64,000 nt of DNA from contig BRXU01000001.1 of NCBI GenBank assembly GCA_030267565.1, positions 310,001 through 374,000 of the forward strand. Reading direction: 5' to 3'. The position numbers were made by a program, and so were the translations under genes. Under the pieces are notes generated by a model, which was not told the origin of the DNA, made no database searches, and was given only the letters and a program-made list of their open reading frames with translations. The DNA comes from Pleodorina starrii (lineage: Eukaryota > Chlorophyta > Chlorophyceae > Chlamydomonadales > Volvocaceae). This document shows positions 35,801-47,240 of the stretch, one piece after another; the first letter of the stretch is position 1, and each line of letters begins with the position of its first letter.

Positions 35801-37578
35801 AGCGAGCGATGGTGCGGAGTGAAGAGCGGTGGAGAGTGATGGTTTGGAGAGAGGCAGGAAGCGGTGTGTGGCGAGTGAGTGAGAGCTAGCGATGGTGCGG
35901 AGTGAAGAGCGGTTGAGAGTGATGGAGAGAGGCAGGAAGCGGAGCGTGGCGAGTGGGTGAGAGCGAGCGATGGTGCGGAGTGAAGAGCGGTGGAGAGTGA
36001 TGGAGAGAGGCAGGAAGCGGTGCGCGGCGAGTGAGTGAGAGCGAGCGATGGTGCGGAGTGAAGAGCGGTGGAGAGTGATGGTTTGGAGAGAGGCAGGAAG
36101 CGGAGCGTGGCGAGTGAGTGAGAGCGAGCGATGGTGCGGAGTGAAGAGCGGTGGAGAGTGATGGAGAGAGGCAGGAAGCGGAGCGTGGCGAGTGAGTGAG
36201 AGCGAGCGATGGTGCGGAGTGAAGAGCGGTGGAGAGTGATGGAGAGAGGCAGGAAGCGGTGCGCGGCGAGTGAGTGAGAGCGAGCGATGGTGCGGAGTGA
36301 AGAGCGGTGGAGAGTGATGGAGAGAGGCAGGAAGCGGTGCGCGGCGAGTGGGTGAGAGCGAGCGATGGTACGGAGTGAAGAGCGGTGGAGAGTGATGGAG
36401 AGAGGCAGGAAGCGGAGCGTGGCGAGTGGGTGAGAGCGAGCGATGGTGCGGAGTGAAGAGCGGTGGAGAGTGATGGAGAGAGGCAGGAAGCGGTGTGTGG
36501 CGAGTGAGTGAGAGCTAGCGATGGTGCGGAGTGAAGAGCGGTGGAGAGTGATGGAGAGAGGCAGGAAGCGGTGCGTGGCGAGTGAGTGAGAGCGAGCGAT
36601 GGTGCGGAGTGAAGAGCGGTTGAGAGTGATGGAGAGAGGCAGGAAGCGGAGCGTGGCGAGTGGGTGAGAGCGAGCGATGGTGCGGAGTGAAGAGCGGTGG
36701 AGAGTGATGGAGAGAGGCAGGAAGCGGTGCGCGGCGAGTGAGTGAGAGCGAGCGATGGTGCGGAGTGAAGAGCGGTGGAGAGTGATGGTTTGGAGAGAGG
36801 CAGGAAGCGGAGCGTGGCGAGTGAGTGAGAGCGAGCGATGGTGCGGAGTGAAGAGCGGTGGAGAGTGATGGAGAGAGGCAGGAAGCGGAGCGTGGCGAGT
36901 GAGTGAGAGCGAGCGATGGTGCGGAGTGAAGAGCGGTGGAGAGTGATGGAGAGAGGCAGGAAGCGGTGCGCGGCGAGTGAGTGAGAGCGAGCGATGGTGC
37001 GGAGTGAAGAGCGGTAGAGAGTGATGGAGAGAGGCAGGAAGCGGTGCGCGGCGAGTGGGTGAGAGCGAGCGATGGTACGGAGTGAAGAGCGGTGGAGAGT
37101 GATGGAGAGAGGCAGGAAGCGGAGCGTGGCGAGTGGGTGAGAGCGAGCGATGGTGCGGAGTGAAGAGCGGTGGAGAGTGATGGAGAGAGGCAGGAAGCGG
37201 TGCGCGGCGAGTGAGTGAGAGCGAGCGATGGTGCGGAGTGAAGAGCGGTGGAGAGTGATGGAGAGAGGAAGGAAGCGGAGCGTGGCGAGTGAGTGAGAGC
37301 GAGCGATGGTGCGGAGTGAAGAGCGGTGAAGAGTGATGGAGAGAGGCAGGAAGCGGAGCGCGGCGAGTGGGTGAGAGCGAGCGATGGTGCGGAGTGAAGA
37401 GCGGTGGAGAGTGATGCAGAGAGGCAGGAAGCGGAGCGTGGCGAGTGAGTGAGAGCGAGCGATGGTGCGGAGTGAAGAGCGGTGGAGAGTGATGGAGAGA
37501 GGCAGGACGCGGTGCGCGGCGAGTGAGTGAGAACGAGCGATGGTGCGGAGTGAAGAGCGGTGGAGAGTGATGGAGAGA
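29856..37578. repeat. 78-bp minisatellite, block 2 (about 99 copies)
   Basis: The same 78-bp unit as at 25960-27380, in the same orientation, extended to 7.7 kb. Units with gtttgg insertions (84 bp) and rare markers reveal duplicated super-blocks. Examples are gcaaaaagcgg near 32705, 34977 and 35772, and gtacggagtg at 33301, 36368 and 37076. Because 78 is divisible by three and the minus strand lacks stop triplets in every frame, it shows giant frames of 990, 1361 and 1388 codons; these are not genes. Confidence 0.97.
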
Positions 37579-38846
37579 GCGAAGTTTGTTACGAGGTGTA
37601 GAGGGTACGCGCACCTGCAGTTCTTAATTTCATGTGCATGTAGGTAGAGCGCGCCCTGACCCTCGCTCGTGGCTTAGGCAGGGGCGTCGCTTCCGCTTTT
37701 CGCGTCGGCTAACCTTGACCTGCCTTCTCCTTCTTCGCCCACGCATGTGTTTGACGACCGCACACACGACGAGCGGTGAACGGAACCATACGGTAGGTCT
37801 CCAGGTAAGTTCGCAGCGTGATTAGAAGGCCCCGCGTGGCCCCTAGCTACGGCATTATCGTGCACTTCGCCCATACCGCTCTCCCCGTCATGTGATCGGC
37901 TTTCGTCCCCTCTCCCATTGCCCCTGCCGATGCCGTTTACAGGGCGCTTGCAGTTCTGCATTCCAAGACCCCAACAAGATTCAGGTGCGCAAACACACAC
38001 GTCTCTTGCTTGCCAGTGCATGTAGGTAGAGCGCGCCCTGACCCTCGCTCGTGGCTTAGGCAGGGGCGTCGCTTCTGCTTTTAGTTCGCGTCGGCTAACC
38101 TTGACCTGCCTTCTCCTTGTTCGCCCACGCATGGGTTTGACGACCGCACACACGACGAGCGGTGAACGGCACCAAACGGTAGGTCTCCAGGTAAGTTCGC
38201 AGCGTGATTAAAAGGCCCCGCGTGGCCCCTAGCTAGATGCATGTACGGCATTATCGTGCACTTCGCCCATACCGCTCTCCCCGTCATCTGATCAGGTTTC
38301 GTCCCCTCTCCCATTGCCCCTGCCGATGTCGTTTACAGGGCGCTTGCAGTTCTGCATTCCAAGACCCCAACAAGATTCAGGTGCGCAAACGCACACGTCT
38401 CTTGCTTGCCAGTGCATGTAGGTAGAGCGCGCCCTGACCCTCGCTCGCTCGTGGCTTAGGCAGGGGCGTCGCTTCTGCTTTTAGTTCGCGTCGGCTAACC
38501 TTGACCTGCCTTCTCCTTCTTCGCCCACGCATGGGTTTGACGACCGCACACACGACGAGCGGTGAACGGAACCAAACGGTAGGTCTCCAGGTAAGTTCGC
38601 AGCGTGATTAAAAGGCCCCGCGTGGCCCCTAGCTACGGCATTATCGTGCACTTCGCCCATACCGCTCTCCCCGTCATCTGATCAGGTTTCGTCCCCTCTC
38701 CCATTGCCCCTGCCGATGCCGTTTACAGGGCGCTTGCAGTTCTGCATTCCAAGACCCCAACAAGATTCAGGTGCGCAAACGCACACGTCTCTTGCTTGCT
38801 AGTGCATGAAGGTAGAGCGCGCCCTGACCCTCGCTCGTGGCTTAAG
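37579..38846. repeat. 395-bp satellite, block 2 (about three copies)
   Basis: Units start near 37644, 38026, 38422 and 38812. The first is shortened by about 13 bp through loss of a gctagatgcatgta-type stretch. The entry junction (cgaagtttgttacgaggtgt) and exit junction (cgtggcttaa) repeat those of the first 395-bp block. Confidence 0.96.
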
Positions 38847-38961
38847 GGAAGAGCGGTGGAGAGTGATGGAGAGAGGCAGGAAGCGGTGCGCGGCGAGTGA
38901 GTGAGAGCGAGCGATGGTGCGGAGTGAAGAGCGGTGGAGAGTGATGGTTTGGAGAGAGGCA
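38847..38961. repeat. 78-bp minisatellite, block 3 (about 1.5 copies)
   Basis: A short remnant of the 78-bp array between two 395-bp blocks. It includes a gtttgg-inserted unit. Its left junction matches that at 29855 and its right junction is a shortened form of those at 27380 and 37578. Confidence 0.93.
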
Positions 38962-39272
38962 TGTTACGAGGTGTAGATGGTACGTGCACCTGCAGTTCAT
39001 GTGCATGTAGGTAGAGCGCGCCCTGACCCTCGCTCGTGGCTTAGGCAGGGGTGTCGCTTCTGCTTTTCGCGTCGGCTAACCTTGACCTGCCTTCTCCTTC
39101 TTCGCCCACGCATGTGTTTGACGACCGCACACACGACGAGTGGTGAACGGCACCAAACGGTAGGTCTCCAGGTAAGTTCGCAGCGTGATTGGAAGGCCCC
39201 GCGTGGCCCCTAGCTAGACGCATGTATGGCATTATCGTGCACTTCGCCCAAACCGCTCTCCCCGTCATCTGG
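38962..39272. repeat. 395-bp satellite, block 3 (partial copy)
   Basis: One incomplete unit that follows the usual junction and stops after ccccgtcatctg, where unique sequence (gggaattacgg) begins. This marks the right edge of the composite satellite. Confidence 0.93.
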
Positions 39273-39662
39273 GGAATTACGGGGATCCGCCCAACGCTAG
39301 GTGCGCGGGCGGTGGGGGTCGGCTTGCCGGCCAATACCGGTAGGGCCGGACGGGGTCGGGGAGGTGAGGGAAGGGAAGGGGGATTGCAAGGGTGTGCACA
39401 AGCACACCTGTTTCGGGTTACGGGGCTGTGCGTTACGAGGGGAGCTACGGGGGCAGGTGAGCTCCTCGGGACAGTTGCGACTGATGACTGATGGTGGATG
39501 GGCGCCTGCGCGGTGATGGACGCGACCTGGGTCTGCAAACTGCCAGCATCCTGTCGGCATTTCCGGGGCGGGGGGGGCCAGGGCCGCGAGCGGCCCACAC
39601 ATCGTCCCGCTGGCGTGCTGTACCACCCCTGCACTCCTTGACAACAGCCTTATCTGCGGACG

Positions 39663-40062
39663 ATGCCTGACGTATGCGAGGTCACGTCCCCTGAAAACTT
39701 CTTTCAAGCCGTTAATGCGAAGTGGCGTATTGCGGATTGGTACGAGGCGGTTGAGAGAGAAATGCGGTGGTGGCATTCCTATGGGATACACATGGCTGTA
39801 TCGGCTCACGTACGTACCACGCGGGCACACAGAGTCTCTGCCTTGTCCCTCCCTCCCTCCCTCCCTGGGGAGAACACCTCCTTTCCGGAAATGTTCATGG
39901 TCGCCTCTGGGGCTGGGTGACGTGCGTGGTGAGCGCGCGGCTCGCGGCTGTCCGTGGGCGCCACCGTGCTGTCGACGTTGCGGCTGATGGGCGAGATGGC
40001 CCGCGGTCTGGACACGGCCTTTGCGGGTCAGCCCCACGGCTGTTTCGTGATCAGGCAATAGC
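39663..40062 (+). mobile_element. Possible Ty1/copia reverse-transcriptase relic
   Basis: A plus-strand frame contains SPENFFQAVNAKWRIADWYE followed by AVEREMRWW. This fits the start of copia-type reverse transcriptase, where a Trp-x-x-Ala-x-x-x-Glu pattern opens the domain. About 180 bp later, in another frame (39958-40059), STLRLMGEMARGLDTAFAG loosely resembles the copia segment around 'TvRxLLxxAa...lDvxtAFL'. The two parts are out of frame, and no terminal repeat, integrase or RNase H was found. It is a weak call and could be chance. Confidence 0.25.
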
Positions 40063-40712
40063 CAGGTTAGGGAGTAATGCATTTTGTAGAGCAGAAATCC
40101 TCATCCGACACTGACCTTGTGACTTGACCGGCGGTGGCGGCGGTAGTAATGGCGGTGACGGAGGTGATCGGTTGATGGTGTGAGCAAATGTGGTTGTTGG
40201 TTTCGCTGATTGTGCAACGCAGATCCCCAACAAAGACGCGTCCTCCGCCAGTTGTGCGTGTTGTTTTGGTCGGTCCGTCGTGTACCCGGTCGGTACGCTC
40301 CCCGCTCCTGTCGTAGAGTGATTTTCGGACAAGGCGAGCTGTGCTCAGCTCAGCGGGCGCAGCGGGCTGTCGCGCGGCAGGGGCTTGTCATGGGGGCATC
40401 GTGAGGAGCTGGTTGCTGAGGCTGCATCGTACTCGGCCGTGCGGCAAAAGGGTCGAACAGCCATCAAGTCTTTGCAAGCGGCGTTTGCACCGCTTGCTAG
40501 CTCGGAATACACGCGCACGCCTACTCGTACTTCGGGTGCACACGCTACGGAAGGAGGGGTCCAAAGGCCAGGGAGCGTTCTCTGATTATGGGTTGTTTAT
40601 GAGCAGCGGCAGCAGCTTATGCGCAGCTGCCGGGTGAGGTGTGGGGGAAGGTGAAGGTAGATGGAGCATATCGTACATGCATGGGTCCACGACCGTTGGT
40701 CATCTTTGACGG

Positions 40713-40717
40713 TTACA
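40713..40717 (-). terminator. Candidate TGTAA polyadenylation signal
   Basis: TTACA on the plus strand, 318 nt past the stop codon of the 41035-44765 gene. The position is normal for a volvocine 3' UTR. Confidence 0.4.
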
Positions 40718-41034
40718 TCCGTCGTGCGGGTCAGGTCTCGGGCTCTCGGGAAGCTAGGGTCCATCCATCCATCCATCCATCCGTGTCAGGGTCTGCTTGC
40801 CGCTCGTTATGCGCCTCCCCCCCCCACACACACACCGACACCCCCACACGCGCCGCTCAACACCCTCTCTACCGTACCGCTACCTACCCAGCCCTCTCCG
40901 TTACGTTCCGTTCCGTTACGGCGGTTCTGGCAGCTCCATCCATCCACCTGCACCGACAGCTCCTCCCTCCACGAGGCCACCCCGCCCCGCCAGCCGCCCC
41001 GTGCAGCCCCCCCTCCCTCCGCTCGCCGCCGCCC

Positions 41035-44000
41035 CTAGGACAGCCTCCAGAGCGACGCGTTGGCGGCGGCCGTGTCCGGGTCCAGAAACATCCAGTGGCG
41101 GAAGGGCCTCACGGTCGTCTCCAGCGGCCGCTTCTGCCCCGCGCTGCGGCGCACGCGGAAGGCGTTGGGCAAGTGCAGCAGCGCCATGCAGCGGTGGTGC
41201 ACCTGCTGCACCCGCCCCCGCAGCGGCACGCCCTCGTGTACCCAGGACAGCACCACCCAAGAGGCCGGCAGGGAGGCCTGCTTGGGCATGTACCACGGCA
41301 GCGGCTTGCCGTACACCAGGTCGTACCGCGCTAGCGGGTGCGGCACCGCCGCGCCAGCGGCGGCGGCGGCGGCATCCGTTATCTCGTAGCCAACCACACC
41401 GCCACTTCCAACCCCGCCCATTGCGCCGCCACTACTACTATTAGTATTGTCGCTGCTGCTGATGTTGTTGGTACTTGTGCTGCTGCCGGTGCTGCTGCTG
41501 CTGTTGTTGTTGTTGGCGCCGTGGAAGACAACCCGGGTGGCCAGGGCCCCCGGTTGGACCCACAGCGCCGCTTCGTCCTCGGGGGCGAGCTCGGAGGTGA
41601 CTGTCTCGTAGCGATACAGGCGGTGGGCCGCGATGGGGTTGGCGCTGCCGGAGCCGGCTCCTGCGGCCATGCAGCGGCCCCAGGGCTCCGGCCACTTGAC
41701 CCCCGGGCGGGGGAAGTAGACGTACTCGTCCAGGTCAGTGATGATGAGCAGCAGGTGGGTGCCGCAGGAGGAGGTGCCCAGCAGCACGTGGCTGGCCACC
41801 AGGGCCTGGTCGTAGTTGTAGCTGAGGGGGGATGGATGGATGGTTGGATGGATGGATGGTTGGATGGGTGGGTGAGTGGATGGATGGATGGGTGGGTGAG
41901 TGGATGGATGGATGGGTGGGTGGGTGGATGGATGGATGGGTGGATGGGTGGATGGGTAGATGGGTCGGTCAGCGGAGGGCCGGAAGGGGGAGAGGTAAGG
42001 TGATGAAGGAATTTCGGATGAGTTGATATGCATGCACGGCAAGGGGCGGGCGGCAGCGCGGGCAGGCAGGCAGGTGGCCAGCTCAGGACGGCATGGAAGG
42101 GAGGGAGGGACTGCGCAGGGGCCAGAGGCCAGGCGGATGGGGAAGGGACGCTTGCTGCGTTTCTGTGTTTCTGCCGGCGGGGCGGGGCTGCGGCTCCCTG
42201 CCTCGTGCGCGCTGGGTATGTTGGTTGCGTGCACACTCCATGTGTGGTGTTGCAAGCGGGCAGCCCGTACGTACATATACGGTACGGCAAGGCAACACCT
42301 AGCTTTCCTGGCCGTGTCCGTTACGGGTTGTTATGAAAACGTAACCGACCTCAACCCACTCACCCCTACCATGCATCATAAGCAGCAAAAGGACGCGGCG
42401 GCTGCGTGTGTGGCAAGGGGCCAGCAGCCTGAGCCTGTGCGCCCCCCCTCCACTGCTTCATCGAGCGCCCCCCCGCCCCCGCCCCCGCCCCTGCTGCCGC
42501 CCCACCCACCCCAGCGGCCGCCCGGCGCCATCCGTGTTGTGGTGCGATCTCTCCGGCATGTCCCACTCAACCAGCCTGGACGCAGCAGAGGGCCACACAC
42601 GGAACAATGAGATTGCAATGAGTTAATCTCGCCGACCCACACAGCACCCACCTGGCCAACCCACTACGGTACCTTCCGATCAACAGCGGCCAGGTCGCCA
42701 AACGTCACGCGCACACACACGCCTGTTCGACGCGCGCACCCACCTACCCACCCACTTGTTGGTTCATGCCTTCAGACTAGAAAGGACCCGCGGGGGAGGG
42801 ATGCCATTGATCTGATCAGGTCAGGTCAGGTCAGGTCAGTGCATCTCTCCGTGATGATCCGCCCCCCAGGACTCTGCACCACCACCACCACCACCACCGC
42901 CACCACCACCGCCACCACCACCGCCACCACCACCCCCCTGATCATGCGCCTCCATGTCCCCACCTGAGCTGCCCCCTGCCCCCCAGCTCCACCAGCTGTG
43001 GCTGCACCCGCCCCAGCTGCCCCCGCATCAGCTCATCCGCGTACAGCAGCGTCCCTGAGGCACCAACCGCCACATGGTACGACAGGTAGTTGACCAGCCG
43101 CCCTGCCATCTGATGAGGGGGCGGCGAACGGGCGACGGAGGAAAGTAAATGTGCACCCGCAGAGTACCGCCGCATTACACACGGCACGGGGCATTGGCGA
43201 CCACGTACTGCATCACATTGGGCCGGGCCAGAATACCGAACGTGAACCGGTGGGCCGGAATGCCGAACAACCATACGTGTTTATGGCTGGGGTGTGTGTG
43301 TCGGTGCTCGCCTCCGAGCGCTGGGTGCGTTGGGTGCGTGCCTCGTGGTACAGATGGACCGCTGGATGTACCATGCATACATACATGGCCGCATATGGAC
43401 GGCCATACGATGTCTAGGAAGCGCGGGAAATGCACCTCAGAACGTACCGTAAGTCCCACGCACGCACGGATGCACACCCCCCCGCCTCGACAGCCAGCCA
43501 GCTGGCTAGCCACTCACCTGCGTGTAGTGGTGCCGCCACTCGCGGCTGGACTGCGGGTGCCTCAGGGGCCCTATGACGGTGTACAGCGCGGGCTTGGTGG
43601 GCGTGTACACGTCGGGCGGCGCCAGGTCGGAGCAGAGGGTCTCCCGGGCCGCCGGCGGGAGGCAGATGGTGTGCTTGTGCATCGGGTAGCTGGCCTCAAC
43701 CAACTGCGCTGCCGGGCCGTACGTGCAGGCGGACATACGGTACATCGAACGATGATGTCCCGCATGAGGCATGGCACGCAGGTTGTTCATTGGATGGGCA
43801 GCAACGAAGGTGGCTGCTGGGCGTGGCTGGCATATGGGGTGTACTGCGCTACTGGGTGTGTGTGCATAGCGTCGAGGATTATGGAGCAGATTGACGGTGG
43901 TCGGCGGTGGAGAAAAATGTAAAGATGGGAAAGCTGCAGCAAACCCAGGGGCGCAGGTACTTGGCGTTTTACGTACGGAAGCAGCAGACGGACGGCTCAC

Positions 44001-44765
44001 CCAGTGCCGGCCACGCATGTGTAGGTGAACATCTTGCACGCACCTCAACCAGCCAACGCCAACGTGCCAAACCACCTCCCGACCGTTTACCTCGGTATTT
44101 TTGTAATCACCTTAAAGCACTCTCCGACACCATCGGGTAGATCCACCCGATACGAGTACGGTCGCTGTCCCGCGCTCCGAAGGCGACTGTACTGCTTGGG
44201 CCCGGGCTCCAGCGCCGCCGGCAGCACCGGCCCGGGATGCGCCGTCTCCAGGCTGAGTGTCGGAGACCATTGCGCGTGTTCAGAGGGCAGGAGAAGGTGG
44301 CCGTTTGTGCGCTGAAAGAGGTTGGTCGGGTTGTCCACCCACACAGCCATCCGTACGGCATCCTGGCGGCATGATACCGGTGCCGCAAACACTGGGTCAC
44401 GCTTGGACAACACTCATGAGCGACGATTTTTCAATGCAGTTACTTGCAGCGTTGGGTGTAATGCTTCGCGGCGAATGGAAGCTTACCTGTGCTTGATGGG
44501 GCATGTCGTATGGGCCCTTGGTTGCGCCGACCCGCTTCAGCCAGACAGTCATTACTACCGTAACGTTACTCGAGCCATCCCTAGTGACTGGGACGACGGC
44601 ATAAACAGGGCGAAGGACTCTGACCCCAAGGTTAGTTGAAGCAAGCTTGGTTTCCGCAGCAGACGTAACCCCGTCAACATTATCAGCGATCGATAGTGCC
44701 AGTATGAACACCACAAACAATTGGACGGTTGACCGGCTGCACTGGGCGCCATAATGAGTCAGCAT
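41035..44765 (-). CDS. Family-92-like glycosyltransferase, copy A
   Basis: Five exons, 44765-44487, 44362-44111, 43703-43518, 43109-42964 and 41821-41035, give 549 aa with consistent phases. The N-terminus has a hydrophobic stretch ([14 protein letters not shown]), suggesting a signal peptide or anchor and action in the secretory pathway. Residues 290-335 carry the most family-like part: [14 protein letters not shown]...[15 protein letters not shown]-x-D-E-Y there corresponds to the metal and sugar-nucleotide binding D-x-D-E-F of GT92 (formerly DUF23). Near the C-terminus [13 protein letters not shown] and [14 protein letters not shown] match the family's late His motifs. A Ser/Asn-rich insertion separates them. 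GT92 enzymes transfer sugars, for example galactose onto glycans; substrate here is unknown. A paralogue at 55228-59153 confirms exon joins. A small extra exon between the second and third exons cannot be excluded. Confidence 0.75.
41830..41969. repeat. GGAT/GGGT-rich tandem tract in intron
   Basis: A degenerate array of ggat, ggtt and gggt words occupies the last part of the final intron of the 41035-44765 gene. Read on the gene's strand it is CCATCC-rich and begins within a few bases of the 3' splice site, so it forms the pyrimidine tract. Confidence 0.9.
42878..42934. repeat. (CCACCG/CCACCA)n tract in intron
   Basis: Triplet and hexamer array of cca and ccg just past the donor of the final intron of the 41035-44765 gene. 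Confidence 0.9.
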
Positions 44766-46209
44766 TTAAATTATGTCAACTGCATTGAGCAAACGACGTA
44801 CGTGCATGTAATGCTGAATAGTCCCCAGCCAGCGAGCAGCAACAAACCCGCATCCATTCAGCAGCGGCTAACGAATTCCCGCTGTACGGCACCCGTTTCG
44901 ACATCCAATGCCGGTCGCCGCTCTGCCCTGGGTGCGATGAAGCACACACGGGTGGCATGAAGTGCACAATCCGAGGAGTAAGCCTTTGTCAGAATGCGTA
45001 CTGCTACTTCTCGCCTTAATTCTCGAAACAACAGATAGACCTTCCAGAGGCTAGAACCCCTTGGTCGGCGCAATAACGCGAACGGCCTTGGGCTTCAAGC
45101 TACCATTAACACGGCCGATCCGGGGACCGGGAAACAGTTTTGAGACAGGAGCGCGGTATGAATGAACCGTAGCCAGTCGGCTTCCGAGGTGCAGCCTGTT
45201 TTTGTGGGTGGCTTCTGACGAGCTGGTCTGTCCACAGCTCAAGGCGCCAGGGATGGACGATTCGCGTCTCCCTGCGTTTCGTTGATCTGTTGGATGGGTT
45301 GCGGCGTGTTTCCTTGGGGCGTCTGGGGGGCGGAGGGCACTTCCAATTGCAGCCCAAGATTTGCTGTCAAGTCTTTTGGTACGCCTGTCTGTGGGTGGCC
45401 GGTGCCTGTCGCCAGTAGTGGGGGAGCTGGCGACGGAGAATCGTAGCGAATCCCATGATTGCGGTTTTCTGTGCTCGCTCGTCCCTTTCAGGATGACTCG
45501 TGCTGGCTGTGCTTTCCCTGGACTTTGTCGCTTCCGCTGCAGTGCTCCTCCAGGCTCCGCCATTTAGACCGCCGCTGGTCCGCTGGCTCTAGGTTACGCA
45601 CGGTCGGTCACTTGAAGAAAGACACACCATGGGCTCCCGCCGCAAGCATGTGGCATGCCGGCGTGCTGACCCCACTTGGACTAACGAATCTCTAATTTTA
45701 TTGTCCATAAACCAATAGCTATTATTTGCACAGGAAATCGTACTAAGCGGGACAGGGAGCAATCTGTGCCAAGTGGCTCTGGTGCAGGAGTACGACAGGA
45801 ACGGAAAACTTAGAGCGGGCTCTCAAGGCGGGTGGAAGCCGACGATATGCAGTTATGCACGAGCCCTCTGCACATTAAAAGCGTTGAACCAACTCCTGTA
45901 TTTTCAACTACTGGGCCCCCGGGCGACTTTCTCCTTAAACAACAATTTATGAAGTTTGCAGTGTGTAGTATTCCTAGTAAACTCTGCTGCTCTAAATAAC
46001 ATAAAGATAGTATTGGGTTCCGCAGCGGTGACCAATTTGTTCATTAACATTACAACACAGTTCTGCACAGACCCAACACAGGAACCACATAGTTAGGTAA
46101 ACCTTATTAGTTGTCTTGACGAAAAGCTATTCGAGCTGCCTGCGCACACAAGCGGTGACATGCTGAGAGCTGTCGCGCCGCGTTGACGTTGGATTGGACG
46201 CGTGGAGCC
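44766..46209. other. Intergenic region, divergent promoters
   Basis: Lies between the starts of the minus-strand GT92-like gene and plus-strand CFAP100, so it must hold both promoters. The part from 45700 to 46140 is distinctly AT-rich compared with its surroundings. No gene, tRNA or clear TATA box was recognised. A 170-codon minus frame at 45051-45563 has no family similarity. Confidence 0.45.
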
Positions 46210-47177
46210 ATGCCGCTCTACGAAGAGTCATCACTCCAAGGCGGCAGCCAGATGCCGCGCAGCGTGTCTGAGGCTGCGATAACGGCGAACAATCCCTTCA
46301 ACATCCCTGCCGATGAGGAGATTTTCAGGTTCCGCGAGGAGGAGAGGTCGCGCAAGGAGCAGCAGAAGGTTGCAGCGCAGACCACGGGAGTCGCGGACAA
46401 GACGACGTTCGCGGCCCAAATGCAAGCGACAGCGACGCCAGACGCACGAGCGTTATTGCGCGAGTTGCGGCCGCCAAAGGGGCCGAAGCCTTCCAGTACT
46501 TTGGCGACGTCAAGCATCGGCACACTGGACCGTCGGAAGGAGAAGGAAAACATGTCGGACTTCATCGCCAAGAAGCGCGAAATCTTCTTGCTTCAGATGA
46601 GCCTCGACACCAAGCGTGCCGAAATTAAGAAACTTGAGGAGCGTGCTCGACAGCGCGAAGAAGCCCTAAAGAAGTCGGAGCAGATGCTCGAGGAGGACGC
46701 GCTCCGCTTCGACGCATTTCTAAAGGAGAACGACGAGAAGGTACAGGAGGCGATTAAGCGTGCGGAGACGGAGGCAAAAGCCAAGCAGGACAAAGTGCTG
46801 GAAATTAAGCGCCTGAACACGGCCACGGCGGCCTTGCGGTCGGAGCTTAACAAGTACGAGGAGCAGTTGGAGGACTGCCGGCGGTACAAGGACTTTTTGG
46901 ACAGTATCACGCCGCCCGAATGGTTTGAGCAGCAGGCGGCCAAGCTGCAGGTGGGAAATTGCGGGAGGGAGGGTGACGGAGGGGGCTGTAGGGTTACGCC
47001 GGGGGCACTCCGGGACAGGCAGCACGGTGTGTTTACCAGCACACTGCGCCACTGCACGAGGCCTTGTTGCCCACTCCCAAACCGTAACGTGTGGCCTTGT
47101 GTCTAAGCTGTCCGCGGCTCTTATCTTGGTTCTCCCCGCCATGCTCCCAACGGGGCCCATGTGCCTTGTCGGAAACG

Positions 47178-47240
<63 letters not shown>

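Larger units (their letters stand above)
39273..41034. other. Non-genic stretch with possible transposon scrap
   Basis: Unique sequence between the satellite and the GT92-like gene. A candidate Ty1/copia fragment is listed separately. The right part (40640-41034) is the 3' flank of the GT92-like gene and carries (CATC)n and CA-rich tracts. No other gene is supportable. Confidence 0.4.

Noticed and set aside
29735..37614. Giant minus-strand open frames of 990, 1361 and 1388 codons with 26-residue repeats
   Set aside because: They are translations of the 78-bp minisatellite. All three frames of that strand are open because the unit lacks stop triplets and is a multiple of three, so openness is not evidence of coding.
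25960..39272. Array considered as a CRISPR or similar repeat-spacer system
   Set aside because: Repeats are head-to-tail without unique spacers, units are 78 or about 395 bp, and the host is eukaryotic.
45051..45563. 170-codon minus-strand frame between the GT92-like gene and CFAP100
   Set aside because: No domain, no signal, basic low-information composition, and it sits in the expected divergent promoter region.
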